Assembly (NCBI GenBank): GCA_963580285.1
Contig: OY757023.1
Location: 94,478,931-94,542,930 of the forward strand
DNA length: 64,000 nt
Source: Lucinisca nassula
Lineage: Eukaryota; Mollusca; Bivalvia; Lucinida; Lucinidae
Direction: 5' to 3'
The position numbers and the translations under genes were made by a program. The notes below the pieces were generated by a model. The model ran no database searches. It saw only the letters and a program-made list of their open reading frames with translations, and was not told the origin of the DNA. How positions within the stretch are numbered: position 1 is the first letter of the stretch; each line of letters begins with the position of its first letter. Positions 11,681 to 22,640 of this stretch are shown piece after piece.

Positions 11681-12100
11681 ATGGAAATGTTTCGATTTCT
11701 ATGCCTTATTGTTCATCTACTTATATGCATGATCAGTATCAATGCGCAAGCTGGTGCGCAAGTTGCTGCGCAAACTGGTGGAGTGCCTAGAGCACGTGGT
11801 GGTGCAGTGCTTGCTGATCTGATGATACAAAACCAACCAATGTCACCGGAGTTTTCGATATTAGCGGACCTAATAATGAGACATTTTGGAGTTAATCCGC
11901 CCACTTTTGAGAGACCAGAACCGGTATATCCCGAGGCACCGATCTTTTCGAGGCTGTTAATGGGACAGTCAAGTATGGGAAACCCATCCATGGAAAGGCC
12001 AGAGCCTTTATTTTCGGAGTCCCCGATGCTAGAGAGACTTTTCCTGAGACAAATGGGTATGAGTCCGCATAGCAACTTAGAACCGTTTAACGGTAGGTAA
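11681..12100 (+). CDS. Putative secreted protein with 28-residue repeats (exon 1 or complete)
   Basis: The open frame encodes 139 residues, starting at ATG 11681 (a second Met is at residue 3). Residues 3-22 are hydrophobic ([17 protein letters not shown]) and end INA, a typical signal peptidase site, so the product should enter the secretory pathway. The mature part is built of imperfect 28-residue units. Residues 49-76, 77-104 and 105-132 align, each with an E-R-P-E-P-like start and an I/M-L/F-x-R/D-L-hydrophobic core; a half unit precedes them (37-48) and a new one starts at 133. No cysteines remain after the signal, so the chain is probably disordered or a precursor. GGTAGGTAA at 12092 is both the stop context and a good splice donor, so repeats may continue in a later exon. 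I recognise no family. Confidence 0.6.
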   Translation: MEMFRFLCLIVHLLICMISINAQAGAQVAAQTGGVPRARGGAVLADLMIQNQPMSPEFSILADLIMRHFGVNPPTFERPEPVYPEAPIFSRLLMGQSSMGNPSMERPEPLFSESPMLERLFLRQMGMSPHSNLEPFNGR

Positions 12101-12105
12101 TAATT

Positions 12106-12232
<127 letters not shown>

Positions 12233-12369
12233 GAAGCGTTTTAAAAGTTCTCTCTCTCTCAGTGAAGCGTTTTAAAAGTTTCAAAATAGTACATCTTTAT
12301 TTTAACCCAGGAAATGAAGAATTATAACATTATAGTCCAACTTCAATAACTGTAAAACGTTTGGGACCA

Positions 12370-12641
12370 CATCACGGAAACACGCCTATATAATTTTGGC
12401 CCCCTTGAACCCCACTTTTATATAGTAAACCTGGGGTTTCCGGGGGTATAGCTTATTTTTCGTATTTCTGCTCAAAATATAGATTGTGGATACTCGTTAG
12501 AACCGCCTCGATGAGGCGGTTCTAACGAGTGCCCACAATGTATATTTTGAGCTGAAATAAGAAAAATATTTTTCATCTTAAATTTTCATTTTTTCGGCGA
12601 TATAGGTGGCAATGTATTTGTATAGGCGTGTTTGCGTAATG
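12370..12641 (-). mobile_element. HP-A copy
   Basis: Full-length from CATCACGGAAACACGCC to GTGTTTGCGTAATG, with a good central palindrome; A borders both ends. Confidence 0.92.
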
Positions 12642-12910
12642 ATGAAATCTTTGTTCGATATAGGGGTGGTTCGAACTAGCGAGGTTTAACTACACCTCAT
12701 AAATGTTTCTAAAAACCACAACGAAATATACCTCCTACCCGAATACAATTAGACAGTTATTTCCCTTCATGTAGGTTAATATGAGAAATAGGAGAACAAG
12801 ATTGGGCTGCATGCTGCTTCCACGCAGAGCTGAAACCGACCGGATATGAGTATTGGTAAACCGCTAATAAGTTCTAAGCCTGCCCGGACAAAGTGCTGTG
12901 TGCATGCATA

Positions 12911-14020
12911 TTTCCCGACCCGCAGAAAAAGCGACCGACTGAAGTCGGTTGATTTTCTAAGAGTGCCCTAAAATCACCGTGTCATTCTGTCTTTCTGTCA
13001 GTCTGTCTGTCCGTCCGTAACCCGTTTGTGAAAATATTGGTGATGGTGACTTCACCGCTTGGAATATTTAAACAATTTTTGGCATACTGATAGATATCAA
13101 TGAGATCTAGACCAATGAACTTGCGAAATATTACATTCAATTTAGTATAGCCTCGACGAGGCGAAAAATGTGAAAATTTTCGAACTGCTTCTCCTCGGAA
13201 ACCGTTGGGCCGATTGAAGTCAAATTTCATATGGAGCCTCTATGGGATGGGGGAAACCAAAATTTGCTCATGGCGTCCAGGTCACATGACCAAAATGGCC
13301 GCCAAGCCATATATGGTCGGTCTGTCTGTCCGTCCGTAACCCGTTTGTGAAAATTGGTGATAGTGACTTAACCGCTTGGAATATTCAAACAATTTTTGGC
13401 ATACTGATAGATATCAATGAGACCTAACCAATGAATTTGCGAAATATATTACATTCCATTTAGTATAGCCTCGCCGAGGCGAAAAATGTGAAAATTTTCG
13501 AACTGCTTCTCCTCGGAAACCGTTGGGCCGATTGAAGTCAAATTTCATATGGAACCTCTATGGGATGGGGGAAACCAAAATTTGCTCATGGGGTCCAGGT
13601 CACATGACCAAAATGGCCGCCAAGCCATATATGGTAAAAACCCTTCAAAAATTGTCTTTTCCAGAACCACTGGGCAGATTTCCACGAAACTTGATAAATA
13701 GCATCTGGGACGTAGGCCCATCATAAATTGCTAAAATGGTGACCCTGGGTTGACCTTGACCTTCTTTGTGCCTAGGTCAAACTTTGACACATATGCTTTT
13801 GTATTGGAAAAGTGAGAATGCATTTTATCCTGCAAACGATTCAGAATACAGTTCTAAAGTATAAGATATATTTTTGCTCCTTACGATAAGGCGCATTTAT
13901 TGGGGGAACCGTTTTAGGTCCAGGTCACATGACAAAAATGGCCGCCATACCCATATATGGTAACACTCATAAAGCTAAAAGCATCCGGCGGGTCGTGCAC
14001 TTCAGCTGAAATACTGGTTA
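12911..14020 (+). mobile_element. Element T: TIR element with internal ~310-bp tandem duplication
   Basis: The left end reads CGACCCGCAGAAAAAGC with the palindrome GACCGACTGAAGTCGGTT; the right end reads CCGGCGGGTCGTGCA with TTCAGCTGAA. CGACCCGC and GCGGGTCG form the TIR. Two units of about 310 bases start at TCCGTCCGTAACCCG (13010 and 13327), each ending AATGGCCGCCAAGCC and ATATGGT. A unique tail follows. No transposase frame is present, so it is non-autonomous. Confidence 0.85.
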
Positions 14021-14037
14021 ACCGTATTAGTTTCGTT

Positions 14038-14142
14038 CGGCTACAGGTTTTGAGATCTCATTTCATCTCAATGTCGGGAAAACTGGATGCAGCGTCCTCA
14101 AAATGGACGGTGACGTTAAACCTCAATTCAAACAAATAATAC
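14038..14142 (+). mobile_element. S1 SINE, 3' fragment
   Basis: Contains ATTTCATCTCAATGTCGGG, then GACGTTAAACCTCAATTC and a CAAA tail, the 3' end of SINE type S1. It abuts the end of element T. Confidence 0.7.
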
Positions 14143-14554
14143 ATGTGGTATAATTGGGACGTTGGAACAGTATTGTTTGCGATTTTCCGGAAAGGTTTTC
14201 CACAAGTTTAGAGCAAAATAAGAGAATGAAGAAAGATACTTATTCTACAATGGTATATCTGTATACCAGAACAAACTGTGGAAAATTCTTTCCAGGTGAT
14301 AACTTAAAACTTTCCTGGAATTTTTTTAAAATATTCATACATAATTAAACTGCAATAAATGTAGATTTCGAAAAAAAAAATATAAAAAGTTATCGTTAAA
14401 TCAGAAATTCATGTTTTATTATTTGTTATTTTATTTTCCTCGGCTGAGCCCTGCTCAGGTAAATCTGTTAGCGTCGGTACATTTCGTGGTAATGACGAAT
14501 ATTGTCCCTGATAGTCCCTATGAGTTAGCTAATAGCTTTGCATTATTTTGAGTG
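14143..14554. other. Spacer with no recognised feature
   Basis: AT-rich. Short frames here show no conserved motif. Confidence 0.5.
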
Positions 14555-14660
14555 AGTGTTTGTGTTTTACGTCTCACCAACAGCTTAGGTCATACAGAGA
14601 CAGGACCTCGGTTAAAAGACTCATCCGAAAGTCTGGAGAAGCCCGGGATCGACTACATCA
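14555..14660 (-). repeat. Dispersed repeat L
   Basis: A GTGAGTGTTTGTG start, then ACGTC.CACCAACAGCT and GACTCATCCGAAAGTCT. The same block occurs at 44163-44254. It is probably a 3' SINE or LINE end in reverse. Confidence 0.65.
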
Positions 14661-14873
14661 GGGAGGCTTCTTTTGCATTATTTTAAATTAATTTTAAAAG
14701 TAATTGAAAAGAAAAGGAAATTTATTACATGTACCCCAATCGCGTCTTAATTCTGAAATAACTAGTAGGCCAGCCGCCTGATTCTGAAATGCTGTGAACT
14801 AAAACGGCGCTAATGTAAAAAGCCGAGGTTATCCGATACTTGTTAACGTCATGACGTCAAAAATCGCGCGTGG

Positions 14874-15151
14874 CATTACATAACACACCCGTGCGACAAA
14901 GTGCATTTTTGACATCTCCAAAATGGCTACTTTTCTGATGAAAATCCCTAATATTTGTCTAATTTATATTGAAAACATAGGTTGTTGGTGCTCGTTAGAA
15001 CCGCCTCATTGAGGCGGTTCTAACGAGTACCCACAACCTATGTCTTGGGGAAGAAATAAAATAAATAATGTATATCCCCTTATATCCCAGTTTTCTCTAT
15101 GAAAAGTGGGGTTTAGGGTGGTATTTATTACACGGACTTGTTAATGTGATG
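14874..15151 (+). mobile_element. HP-B copy
   Basis: Full-length: CATTACATAACACACCCG at the left, GACTTGTTAATGTGATG at the right, perfect core palindrome. Outside bases differ (G and C). Confidence 0.9.
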
Positions 15152-15310
15152 CCCATGTGGGACTAGCGAGTAAACACAGAAATGTCTCCGTCCAAAAGTC
15201 ACTGGTATGAAAACAGATTCTCACATATAGTGAAATTTCGATGGCTCGAACACCGAAAGCTCACTTTCCACGGCTCTTTCGTTTGTTTGTTTTTTTTTGT
15301 TGTTTTTTTT

Positions 15311-15612
15311 GTTTTTGTTTTGTTTGAGATTTAACGTCCCCGTCAACACTGTATAGGTCATTTTGGAGACGTTGCTTCCAATTTTGTGGGACTTTTACTC
15401 GACACTGAGATGAAATGACATCTCAAGCCTTGTCGCCCAATACAACCAATAGGGTTTATACGCATGGACGGTTCGAATCGCACCGCTTTGCCTGTGCATG
15501 CTTAGATCGTTTAAGCGGTTTACCAGTACTCGTGTGCGGTCGGTTACAGCTCTGCGTGGAAGCATCATGCAGCCCATCTATTTCTTCAAGCACCGATGGA
15601 CGGGGGCCGGTG
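15311..15612 (-). mobile_element. S1 SINE
   Basis: Reverse orientation with a T-rich tail at 15290-15320, then ATTTAACGTCCCCGTCAAC and the core TAAGCGGTTTACCAGTACT. It ends at the hairpin head near CACCGATGGACGGGGGCC. Confidence 0.9.
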
Positions 15613-15735
15613 TACATATAATTAGGTGATATGTTAAGGTGCATCTATTGATTGAAGTTTTGTCCACTTTGCGGAGAGAATTTGCACCTTGAAAGCACAT
15701 TTCTGAATGAGTAGACTCAGATTTCAGACGGGCTT

Positions 15736-16017
15736 CATTACGGTAACACACCTTGTGCTATAATAGCATCCAACATCGCGTTAGAAAAAGCATTTTCTTT
15801 TTTTATTTCGATGAAAATTTGTAATATTTTTTCTTATTTCCACTCAAAACATTGGTTGTGGGTGCTCGTTAGAACCGCCTGATTGAGGCGGTTATAACGA
15901 GTACCGATAACCTTTGAAACAGAAATAAGACAAAACATGAACACCCAAAAACGCCAGTTTTCTCTATATAAAGTGGGTTTAGTGGGGTGTTCATTTGACA
16001 GACTTGTTCACGTGATG
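15736..16017 (+). mobile_element. HP-B copy
   Basis: Runs from CATTACGGTAACACACC to GTTCACGTGATG, with T outside both ends. The left flank is diverged and the right arm carries ACCGATAACC instead of ACCCACAACC. Confidence 0.88.
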
Positions 16018-16119
16018 TGTCAGTCAGTTGCGAAGCAAATATTGTCACAATCTCGGACAAATCCCATAATTCAACTTAGAGTTAAGCCCGGTCATAAGAA
16101 AGCCTGTCTTCTGGGCTTG

Positions 16120-16447
16120 CATTACGAAAACACGCCCATATAAATACATTGAAACCTTTATCACCAAAAAAAAAAAGAAAATTCTGAGATGAAAAATTGT
16201 GATATTTTTCTTATTTCTGCTCAAAATATACATTGTGGGTACTCGTTAGAACCACCTCATCGAGGCGGTTCTAACGAGTACCCACAATCTATATTTTAGA
16301 GCAGAAAGAGGCGGTTCTAATGAGTACCCACAATCTATATTTTGACCAGAAATAAGAAAATAAGGTTTACCCCTGTAAACCCCAGTTTTACTCTATAAAA
16401 GTGGGGTTGAAGGGGTTCAAAATTATATAGGCGTGTTTTCGTGAGGT
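16120..16447 (+). mobile_element. HP-A copy with duplicated right arm
   Basis: After the normal right arm (to AGAGCAGAAAG) the arm starts again with AGGCGGTTCTAATGAGTACC, so one left arm faces two right arms. The duplication is like that at 3459-3800. Confidence 0.88.
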
Positions 16448-16469
16448 GACTTGTTGAAAACACAAACCC

Positions 16470-17037
16470 AATACGAAAACACGCCTTTAACACGACAAAT
16501 CATTGATGTTACCGCCGAAAAAAACAACCTTTTCAGATGAAAAATTGTGATATTTTTTCTTTTTTTCTGCTCAAAATAAAGAGTGCATATATACCATTAC
16601 GATAACACACCCATGCGACATAGTGCATTTTTCACATCTCCAAAATGAATATTTTTCTGATGAAAATCCTTGATATTTTTCTTACAAATACTGCAAACAT
16701 AGGTTGTGGGTGCTCGTTAGAACCGCCTCATGGAGGCGGTTCTAACGAGTACCCACAACCTATGTCTTGGAGTAAAAATAAGAAAAATAAGGTATACCCC
16801 TTAAACCCCAGTTTTCTTTATACAAAGTGAGGTGTAAGGGGGTGTTCATTTCACGGACGTGTTCACATGATGCTTTAGAACAAACTCATCGAGTCGGTTC
16901 TAACGAGTACCCACAGTCTATATATTTTACAGCAGAAATAAGAAAAAAATAATGTTTACCCCTGTAAACCCCAGTTTTACTGTATACATAAAAGTGGGGC
17001 TCAACGAATCAGAACGATATAGACGTGTTTTCATGAT
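16470..17037 (+). mobile_element. HP-A copy interrupted by HP-B
   Basis: The left part (16470-16594) ends in the left hairpin arm; the right part resumes at 16873 with CTTTAGAACAAACTCATCGAG and runs to GTGTTTTCATGATC. The break is filled exactly by an HP-B copy. Confidence 0.85.
16595..16872 (+). mobile_element. HP-B copy nested in HP-A
   Basis: CATTACGATAACACACCC to GTTCACATGATG, with C on both sides. It is inserted in the hairpin arm of the host HP-A, so this HP-B moved after it. Confidence 0.92.
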
Positions 17038-17061
17038 CAGCCTGCTCAGCTTCACAGACTT

Positions 17062-17350
17062 AGGGGCTTGAAGAAATATACGGGCTGCATGATGTTTCCA
17101 TGCAGAGCTGAATCCGTCCCGCACACTAGTACTGGTAAACCGCTTAGAGAATCTAAGCCTGTCCAGGAACCGCGGTGCGAGGCGGACCGTCCTTGCTAAT
17201 AAACCCTATTGGTTTCATTGGGCGACAGGGCTTGAGATGTCATTTCATCTCAATGTCGGGTAAAAGTCCCACAAAATTGGAAGCAACGTCTCCAAAATGA
17301 CCTTTACAGTGTTGACAGGGACGTTTAACCTAAAATCAAACAAAACAAAA
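17062..17350 (+). mobile_element. S1 SINE
   Basis: Begins in GGGGCTTGAAGAAATATA, lacking the first half of the head hairpin. The core TACTGGTAAACCGCTTAGA and the 3' CAAA tail are intact. Confidence 0.9.
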
Positions 17351-17597
17351 GCTTCACAGACTAGCAAGAGTCTGAAGAAATTTTAGATATAGAAACTACA
17401 AATATTATACTCTCAACACAGCGAACAAAAAGGTGCACATTTTATACACCAATAACTCGGATCCACGTACATTTGCAACCAAGAAAATTTAAGAGATATG
17501 GGTAGCTCGAAATATTCAGGGTAAGTTTCAGCGTTAGACAATTAAGCACAATGGAAATGACTTTAGAATGGATACTTGATATCTAAAAATAATATAA
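17351..17597. other. Spacer with no recognised feature
   Basis: No repeat or frame seen. Confidence 0.5.
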
Positions 17598-17735
17598 GCC
17601 TGCGTAGCGTTGTGGTTAAGCTACCCGCCTTATAAACCAGGGATCATGTGTTCGATTCCGGGCTTCTCCAGACTGCCGGATGTGTTTTTAAACAGTGATC
17701 ACGTGTTCGCATAACCTTAGTTGTTGTTGGGACGT

Positions 17736-17804
<69 letters not shown>
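17598..17804 (+). mobile_element. tRNA-headed SINE (type S5) with long (CA)n tail
   Basis: A-box-like TAGCGTTGTGGTTAAGC and B-box-like GTTCGATTCC mark a tRNA-derived head. A short body is followed directly by (CA)n from 17740 to 17804. Flanking duplications were not resolved. Confidence 0.7.
17740..17804 (+). repeat. (CA)n microsatellite
   Basis: About 32 CA units, apparently the expanded tail of the SINE just upstream. Confidence 0.97.
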
Positions 17805-17808
<4 letters not shown>

Positions 17809-17811
17809 AAT

Positions 17812-17882
17812 AAAGGAAAACTGTAGGTACTCACTAGACTCGCCTCGTTGAGGCAATTCTAACGACTACACACAACATACCT
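17812..17882. mobile_element. HP core remnant
   Basis: A degraded hairpin (CTCGCCTCGTTGAGGCAATTC) without recognisable TIRs. Confidence 0.5.
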
Positions 17883-17929
17883 ATTCAAGAGAAAATCAAA
17901 CGAACTGCCATAAATTATCTTAAATTTAT

Positions 17930-18665
17930 CTCGTCGCGTCTGAATATGTAATAACGCCATGTATTAAATTCGGCAATCCACAAGTGGATTAAATATGCAA
18001 ATTAGTTAGATACGTCCGTTACGTTACACAGACGACGTCCTTAACGACGTCGCGGTTACTAATGACGGAGTATTTACAGTTTTGTAAAGAAAAACAAAAT
18101 CGTGAATGAAATGCGTTTAAATTATCATATGATAAGTAGAATCTTGCATTCGTGCTCATGTATTATTGAATTTATTAAAATGTTAAAGTCGTTGAGGAAA
18201 AGGCGAAGCCTCGCATCTTATCCCTTTCCTCAATTTGTTTAATAAACTCAATCATACAGGAAGACTCGGTATGATCCACTATATATGTATATGTATAGCT
18301 GGCATCATGTTAATAGAGGATCTTACATGAGTGCTCATGTATTATTGAATTTATTAAACGAGTTGAGGAAAAGGGATAGAATGCGAGGCTTTGCCGAGCA
18401 TTTTATCGCTTTTCCTCAAGGAGTTTAATAAATTCAATAATACTTGAGCACGAATGCAAGATTCTATTTATCATATGACATTTAAATCGCATTTTATTCA
18501 CGATTGTTTACAAGAATGTCAATATTCAGCCGTTAGTAAACGTGACGTCGTTAAGGACGTTGTAAATGTAACGTTACGGGACGTATGTAGCTAATTTGCA
18601 TATTTAATCCACTAGTGGGTTATCGAAAATATTACATGGCGTTATTACACTCTCAGACACGACGT
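17930..18665. mobile_element. 736-bp foldback element
   Basis: The left arm (17930 to about 18190) and right arm (about 18415 to 18665) are inverted copies. Both carry GTAATAACGCCATGTA, ATTAAATATGCAAATTAG, TCCTTAACGACGTC and ATAGAATCTTGCATTCGTGC variants. Each inner end holds its own hairpin built on TTGAGGAAAAG. There is no coding capacity. Confidence 0.9.
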
Positions 18666-18672
18666 CATATGA

Positions 18673-18883
18673 TAAACCCTTATCTTGCTGAATATTAATT
18701 TAAGCCACACCCATTTCTGTCTATTAACCAATCAAATTACTTGATGTAATTTATTGCTACAAATTCCTAAACTAAATGCCAAACAGTGTAGATCCTGATC
18801 AGATGGCTTCTTCAGAAGCCATCTGATCTGGATCTACACTGTTTCCAAAGTTAGGGGTTGTCGTGAACAGCATGGTAAGAGTT
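18673..18883 (+). mobile_element. piggyBac-type MITE (C1) with central hairpin
   Basis: Ends AACCCTTATCTTGCTG and CAGCATGGTAAGAGTTAAC form a TIR beside TTAA-like sequence. The centre is a strong hairpin, CAGATGGCTTCT/AGAAGCCATCTG, flanked by CAAACAGTGTAGATCC and its inverse. Confidence 0.75.
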
Positions 18884-19556
18884 AACAAGTCCTTGTACTG
18901 AACCCCTCTCTTGGCCCCACTTTATAGAGAAAACTGGGGTTTACGGTGGTCTGCGGAATCTAATATGGGTGTGAGGGGTGGACTGAAAAATCCGTCCAGA
19001 GGATCACTGTCCGGCATCACGAGGCTTGCCAAGTGATGCAGGACAGTGATCCAGAGGAACGGATTTTTCTATCCACCCCTCACACCAATAAAGGTTCTTT
19101 GTCTTGCATACCTTCCAGATTTTAGCGCGGACTTTTAACCGACATCCGTCATATTGTGATGACACTACAGGATTGTTTAGTGACGTCACAAAACGTTCTG
19201 TGACGTCAACCTTGATGACGGCGCATATGAGGTCGTATTCGACCAGTGAATTTATCAAACACGCGAGAACATTCGATTTTGGGTAAGAACAGCAGGGTTA
19301 GAACATTTTTTTATATCCCAAGCTAAATCTATGTATTTCCTTATCTGGTGGGCAAGAAATTAATATGCTTTTTATTTCTGTTCCAAGAAAGAGGTTGTGG
19401 TTACTCGTTAGAATGAGGCGGTTCTAAGGAGCACACACAACGTAAACTATATTTGCAGTATAAAGAAGAAAAATATCACGGATTTTCGACAGGAAAGTAG
19501 CCATTTTGGAGATGCGAAAACATGCTCTATGTCGCACGGGTGTGTTATCGTAATGG
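18884..19556 (-). mobile_element. HP-B copy split by hairpin element E
   Basis: The left piece 18884-18962 has AACAAGTCC and the minor hairpin CCCCACTTTATAG.GAAAACTGGGG. The right piece, about 19350-19556, has a shortened core and ends GTGTGTTATCGTAATG. The two halves are in register around the E insertion. Confidence 0.7.
18963..19284 (+). mobile_element. Element E: ~120-bp hairpin plus TGACGTCA-rich tail
   Basis: GTGTGAGGGGTGG at 18968 pairs with CCACCCCTCACACC at 19073, with inner arms GATCACTGTCCGGCATCAC and its complement. The tail carries GTGACGTCAC and TGTGACGTCAACC. Related copies are at 42876-43210 and 44256-44600. Confidence 0.75.
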
Positions 19557-19811
19557 CTATTTCGGGAGATTTCGGTACTCCAGAACGATTTGGAATTAGC
19601 CATGGTTAAAGAGCAATCAGTGTTCGAATTACCGAAGTTTCACTGTATTTCTGTTTTCAGCTTTCACAGAGAATCCATTCCTAATGATGCTCTGCCAACA
19701 GAGTCCACAGATGTGTATGAAAATGGTTATACAATGACGGCTGACAACTATTTTACCTTGTGATATGGGAAGACTAGAAGTTGGATGTTTTGACATTTTC
19801 ATTTTTTACCA

Positions 19812-20038
19812 CATTACGCAAACACGCCTTTACAAATACATTGCCACCTTTATCGCCGAAAAATATAGATTGTGGGTACTCGTTAGAACCGCCTCATCGA
19901 GGCGGTTCTAACGAGTACCCACAATCTATATTTTAGAGCAGAAATAGGTAAAATAAGGTATACCCCTGGAAACCCCAGTTTTACTACATAAAAGTGGGGT
20001 TCAAGGGGTCAAAATTATATAGGCGTGTTTTCGTGATG
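19812..20038 (+). mobile_element. HP-A copy with left-arm deletion
   Basis: CATTACGCAAACACGCC to GTTTTCGTGATG, A outside both ends. About 45 bases are missing between CGCCGAAAAA and TATAGATTGTGGG, which shortens one hairpin arm. Confidence 0.9.
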
Positions 20039-20171
20039 ATTGTATACATTTACCTATGTCGTAAATCTTTCATTGCCTGAGACTTTGCATTTTCGGATGA
20101 ATAAATGTGTGTGTGCGTGTGTGATTTCAAAAACACCTACATGTTTGTGTGAAATACAGCTTGCGATTTAT

Positions 20172-20205
20172 CATGTTAAGTTCGTGAAATGAACACCACT
20201 GTAAC
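20172..20205 (-). mobile_element. HP-B end fragment
   Basis: CATGTTAAGTTCGTGAAATG matches the HP-B terminus and abuts the next, complete copy. Confidence 0.6.
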
Positions 20206-20485
20206 CATAACGTGAACAAGTCCGTGAAATGAAGTCCCCCAATATCCCCACTATATATAGTGAAAACTGGGTTTTACGGGGATATAAATTATTTTTCTTA
20301 TGTTTGCTCCAAGATATAGGTTGTGGGTACTCGTTAGAACCGCCTCGATGAGGCGGTTCTAACGAGCACGCACAACCTATGTTTGCAGTATTAATTAGAA
20401 AAAATGTCACGGATTTTCATCAGAAAAAATGCCATTTTGGAGATGTGAAAAATGCACCATGTCGCACGGGTGTTTTTTCGTAATG
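20206..20485 (-). mobile_element. HP-B copy
   Basis: CATAACGTGAACAAGTCCG to GTTTTTTCGTAATG, C on both sides, perfect core palindrome. Confidence 0.92.
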
Positions 20486-20486
20486 C

Positions 20487-20702
20487 ATGTAACCGTTTTT
20501 GTACCAAATGGAATCTTCCTTCTTATATATGGTATAAGTTCGTTTCGAAATTTCGGGGTGTCAGGCTGTGTTTTCTTCAAAAACTATTTGGAAATTGGCA
20601 AAATGTTTTGCAAACAGTGTAGGCCCTGATCAGACGCCGCGTTCTGCGGCGTCTGATCTGGGCCTTGTGCCCGTTTAGGGAGTTCTGGTGCAAAAGGGTT
20701 AC
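20487..20702 (-). mobile_element. piggyBac-type MITE (C2)
   Basis: Ends GTAACCGTTTTTGTACC and GGTGCAAAAGGGTTAC form an inverted pair. The centre is CAGACGCCGCGTTCTGCGGC with GCAAACAGTGTAGG. It is a reverse-oriented relative of 29721-29936. Confidence 0.75.
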
Positions 20703-20943
20703 GTGTAACAGACTTAATCTAGAGAAAACTGCGGTTTTCAGGGATATACATATTTTTCTTATATTTGCTCCAAGACATAGGTTGTATATACGCGTTAGAA
20801 CCGCACCATTGCGGTGGTCCTAATGGGCTCCTACGCCCTATTCTTTGAGTATAAATAAGAAAATGATCATAAATTTCAAAATAACAGTTCTGAAGATTTG
20901 TAGGAATGCACTATGTCACACTGATTGTTTCCTGTAGCGTAAT
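20703..20943 (-). mobile_element. HP-B, diverged copy
   Basis: Flank order as in HP-B, but the core is AGAACCGCACCATTGCGGTGGTCC: compensating changes keep the hairpin paired although the loop-proximal bases differ from other copies. Confidence 0.75.
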
Positions 20944-21204
20944 GATATGTCAGAACGGCCTTTGTGAGGCAGTTCCTTCGAGCACCATCAAATATTCAGT
21001 TTAGAAACGTCATATTCAGGTAAAACGTCATTTTTGCTGTTTACAGCTGGGTTTGCCGGGATATTCATACAAAGGTTTACATGGTCAGTCCCGGGATTAC
21101 GTTTCATCTATGCCAACGCTCGTTTCAGAACACCATGACAGACGAACGAGATCGACAGCAAACAATAATCTGCACGTTCCTAGATCGCATACCACGTTTA
21201 ACGA

Positions 21205-21461
21205 CAAATATGTTCTATAAAAGGCTTATCCTTTGGAAGCAAGGAATACACCACAGAACTAGAAAATATGAAGTGTACATTTTTTTCTGGGTCAGTCTAG
21301 CTAGTTTCGGCCAATTAGGCCTCATCAGTGACCCTCAAATATTTCCAAAATTCCAGAATGGAATCAATGATCCCAAAGGACACGAAAATATAAACTACAC
21401 TAAGATGGAGGGCAGGGAGACTTTTACGGTCGCCACACACTCCCAGACACTAGCCACCACA
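21205..21461 (-). repeat. ~260-bp satellite, single unit
   Basis: Reverse unit from TGTTCTATAAAAGGC to CACACTCCCAGACAC, with GGCCAATTAGGCCTCATCAG inside. A 159-codon frame at 21081-21560 runs through this satellite and is not a gene. Confidence 0.85.
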
Positions 21462-21800
21462 CAGATCTCCGGCTATGGAACAGTTTACCAAATGAAATTC
21501 AATAAAGATCTCAAGCTTTATCTACTCCATGGGGATAAAACAGTGTTAAATTTGGAATAGCACCCAATATGGAATGTCTAGTGTGATCAACGATTGATGG
21601 CTTGTATCCTCTGACGGTTTTCGGACTGGTTGGCTGGGGCTGTGTTTGGACGCAAGACTAAATCAACCACGACTGGCTGGCCCGCGGCCTCCGAGGGTCT
21701 TCTATAATATAGGATCCAAAGCTGTCCGATGCTTTACCTTCTGTTCGTTCGGGGACGTGAGAGGACGTGCTGATTTGCGCCTTCCCCCCCCCCACTACAC
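21462..21800. other. Spacer with no recognised feature
   Basis: No convincing coding or repeat signal. Confidence 0.45.
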
Positions 21801-21819
21801 TACACACACACACACACAC

Positions 21820-21854
<35 letters not shown>

Positions 21855-21856
21855 AC
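21801..21856 (+). repeat. (CA)n/(CG)n compound microsatellite
   Basis: CA units interrupted in the middle by CGCGCGCG. Confidence 0.97.
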
Positions 21857-22329
21857 CCATTGACTGACGCAAATTATCGGGTAACTCCTCATTCTCTCAT
21901 CTACACTTTCGAAATTTTTCGATGCCTCGGTACGTGTGACAGTACTCCCACGCCTCGGGGCTTTTTTGCTTAAGGTGGCTCGAATGGACAAGCATATGAC
22001 CTGTGCAGTAAGTGCTAACGACACGTTTAAAAGTTAAAATATCCATAACTTACTTGGTCTATTCTATTTTTTGCCAAATAAAGAGAGCGTATATTCTAGA
22101 CTACGTTTGCGATTTTAAGGACTATCGAACTGGTATATAGGAGTAGGGGCGTGTTGTCTGGACATTGGATTCCGCCACGCGCCCCTCGTCCCAGCCTTGA
22201 TTGTCAAGGTCCTCTTAACGTTTAATGTATATTTGTGAATGTGTTTTAGCTTCAGTTTGTATCATTAGGTGCGGAACGTACATGCTCATATAAATTTCCA
22301 TCTAAGCACGTTTAGAGTACTCCATTTTC
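21857..22329. other. Spacer with no recognised feature
   Basis: No repeat shared with the rest of the window was found. Confidence 0.45.
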
Positions 22330-22492
22330 AGTTATAGGGGTGTAAGGCTTGTTTTGATTGTGGCAGATTTAAGCAAACAGTGTAGTTGCAGATCAGACGC
22401 TGTGTTCTGCGGCGTCTGATCTGTACCTGCACTGTTTGCCAATGCCCCACAAAAGAGCCGACAGGCTAATATGGGTTAAAATATCATATCCA
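22330..22492 (-). mobile_element. piggyBac-type MITE (C2), diverged
   Basis: The central hairpin CAGACGCTGTGTTCTGCGGC lies within AAACAGTGTAG and its inverse; the right end is ATATGGGTTAAA. The left end is unclear. Confidence 0.65.
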
Positions 22493-22556
22493 ATACTCTG
22501 TGGTTGAAAGTATTACATTTGCGATTAAATTGCGCAATTTGTGTTGTTGTCATTTT

Positions 22557-22640
22557 TTCAGCTGCAAACATAGGTTGTAGGTGATCGATAGAACCGCCTC
22601 CGTTCTAACGAGAACCCACAATCTATATTTGGAGCAAATA
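22557..22640. mobile_element. HP core remnant
   Basis: AGAACCGCCTCCGTTCTAACG with no loop and no TIRs: the loop-proximal half of the hairpin has been deleted. Confidence 0.6.

Noticed and set aside
11713..12075. 120-codon antisense frame
   Set aside because: Shadow of the plus-strand secreted-protein frame, which has the signal peptide and internal repeats.
13523..13726. 67-codon frame in element T
   Set aside because: Same sequence recurs in every tandem unit with frame breaks; no protein family motif.
21081..21560. 159-codon open frame
   Set aside because: It runs through a unit of the ~260-bp satellite and has no conserved protein motif.
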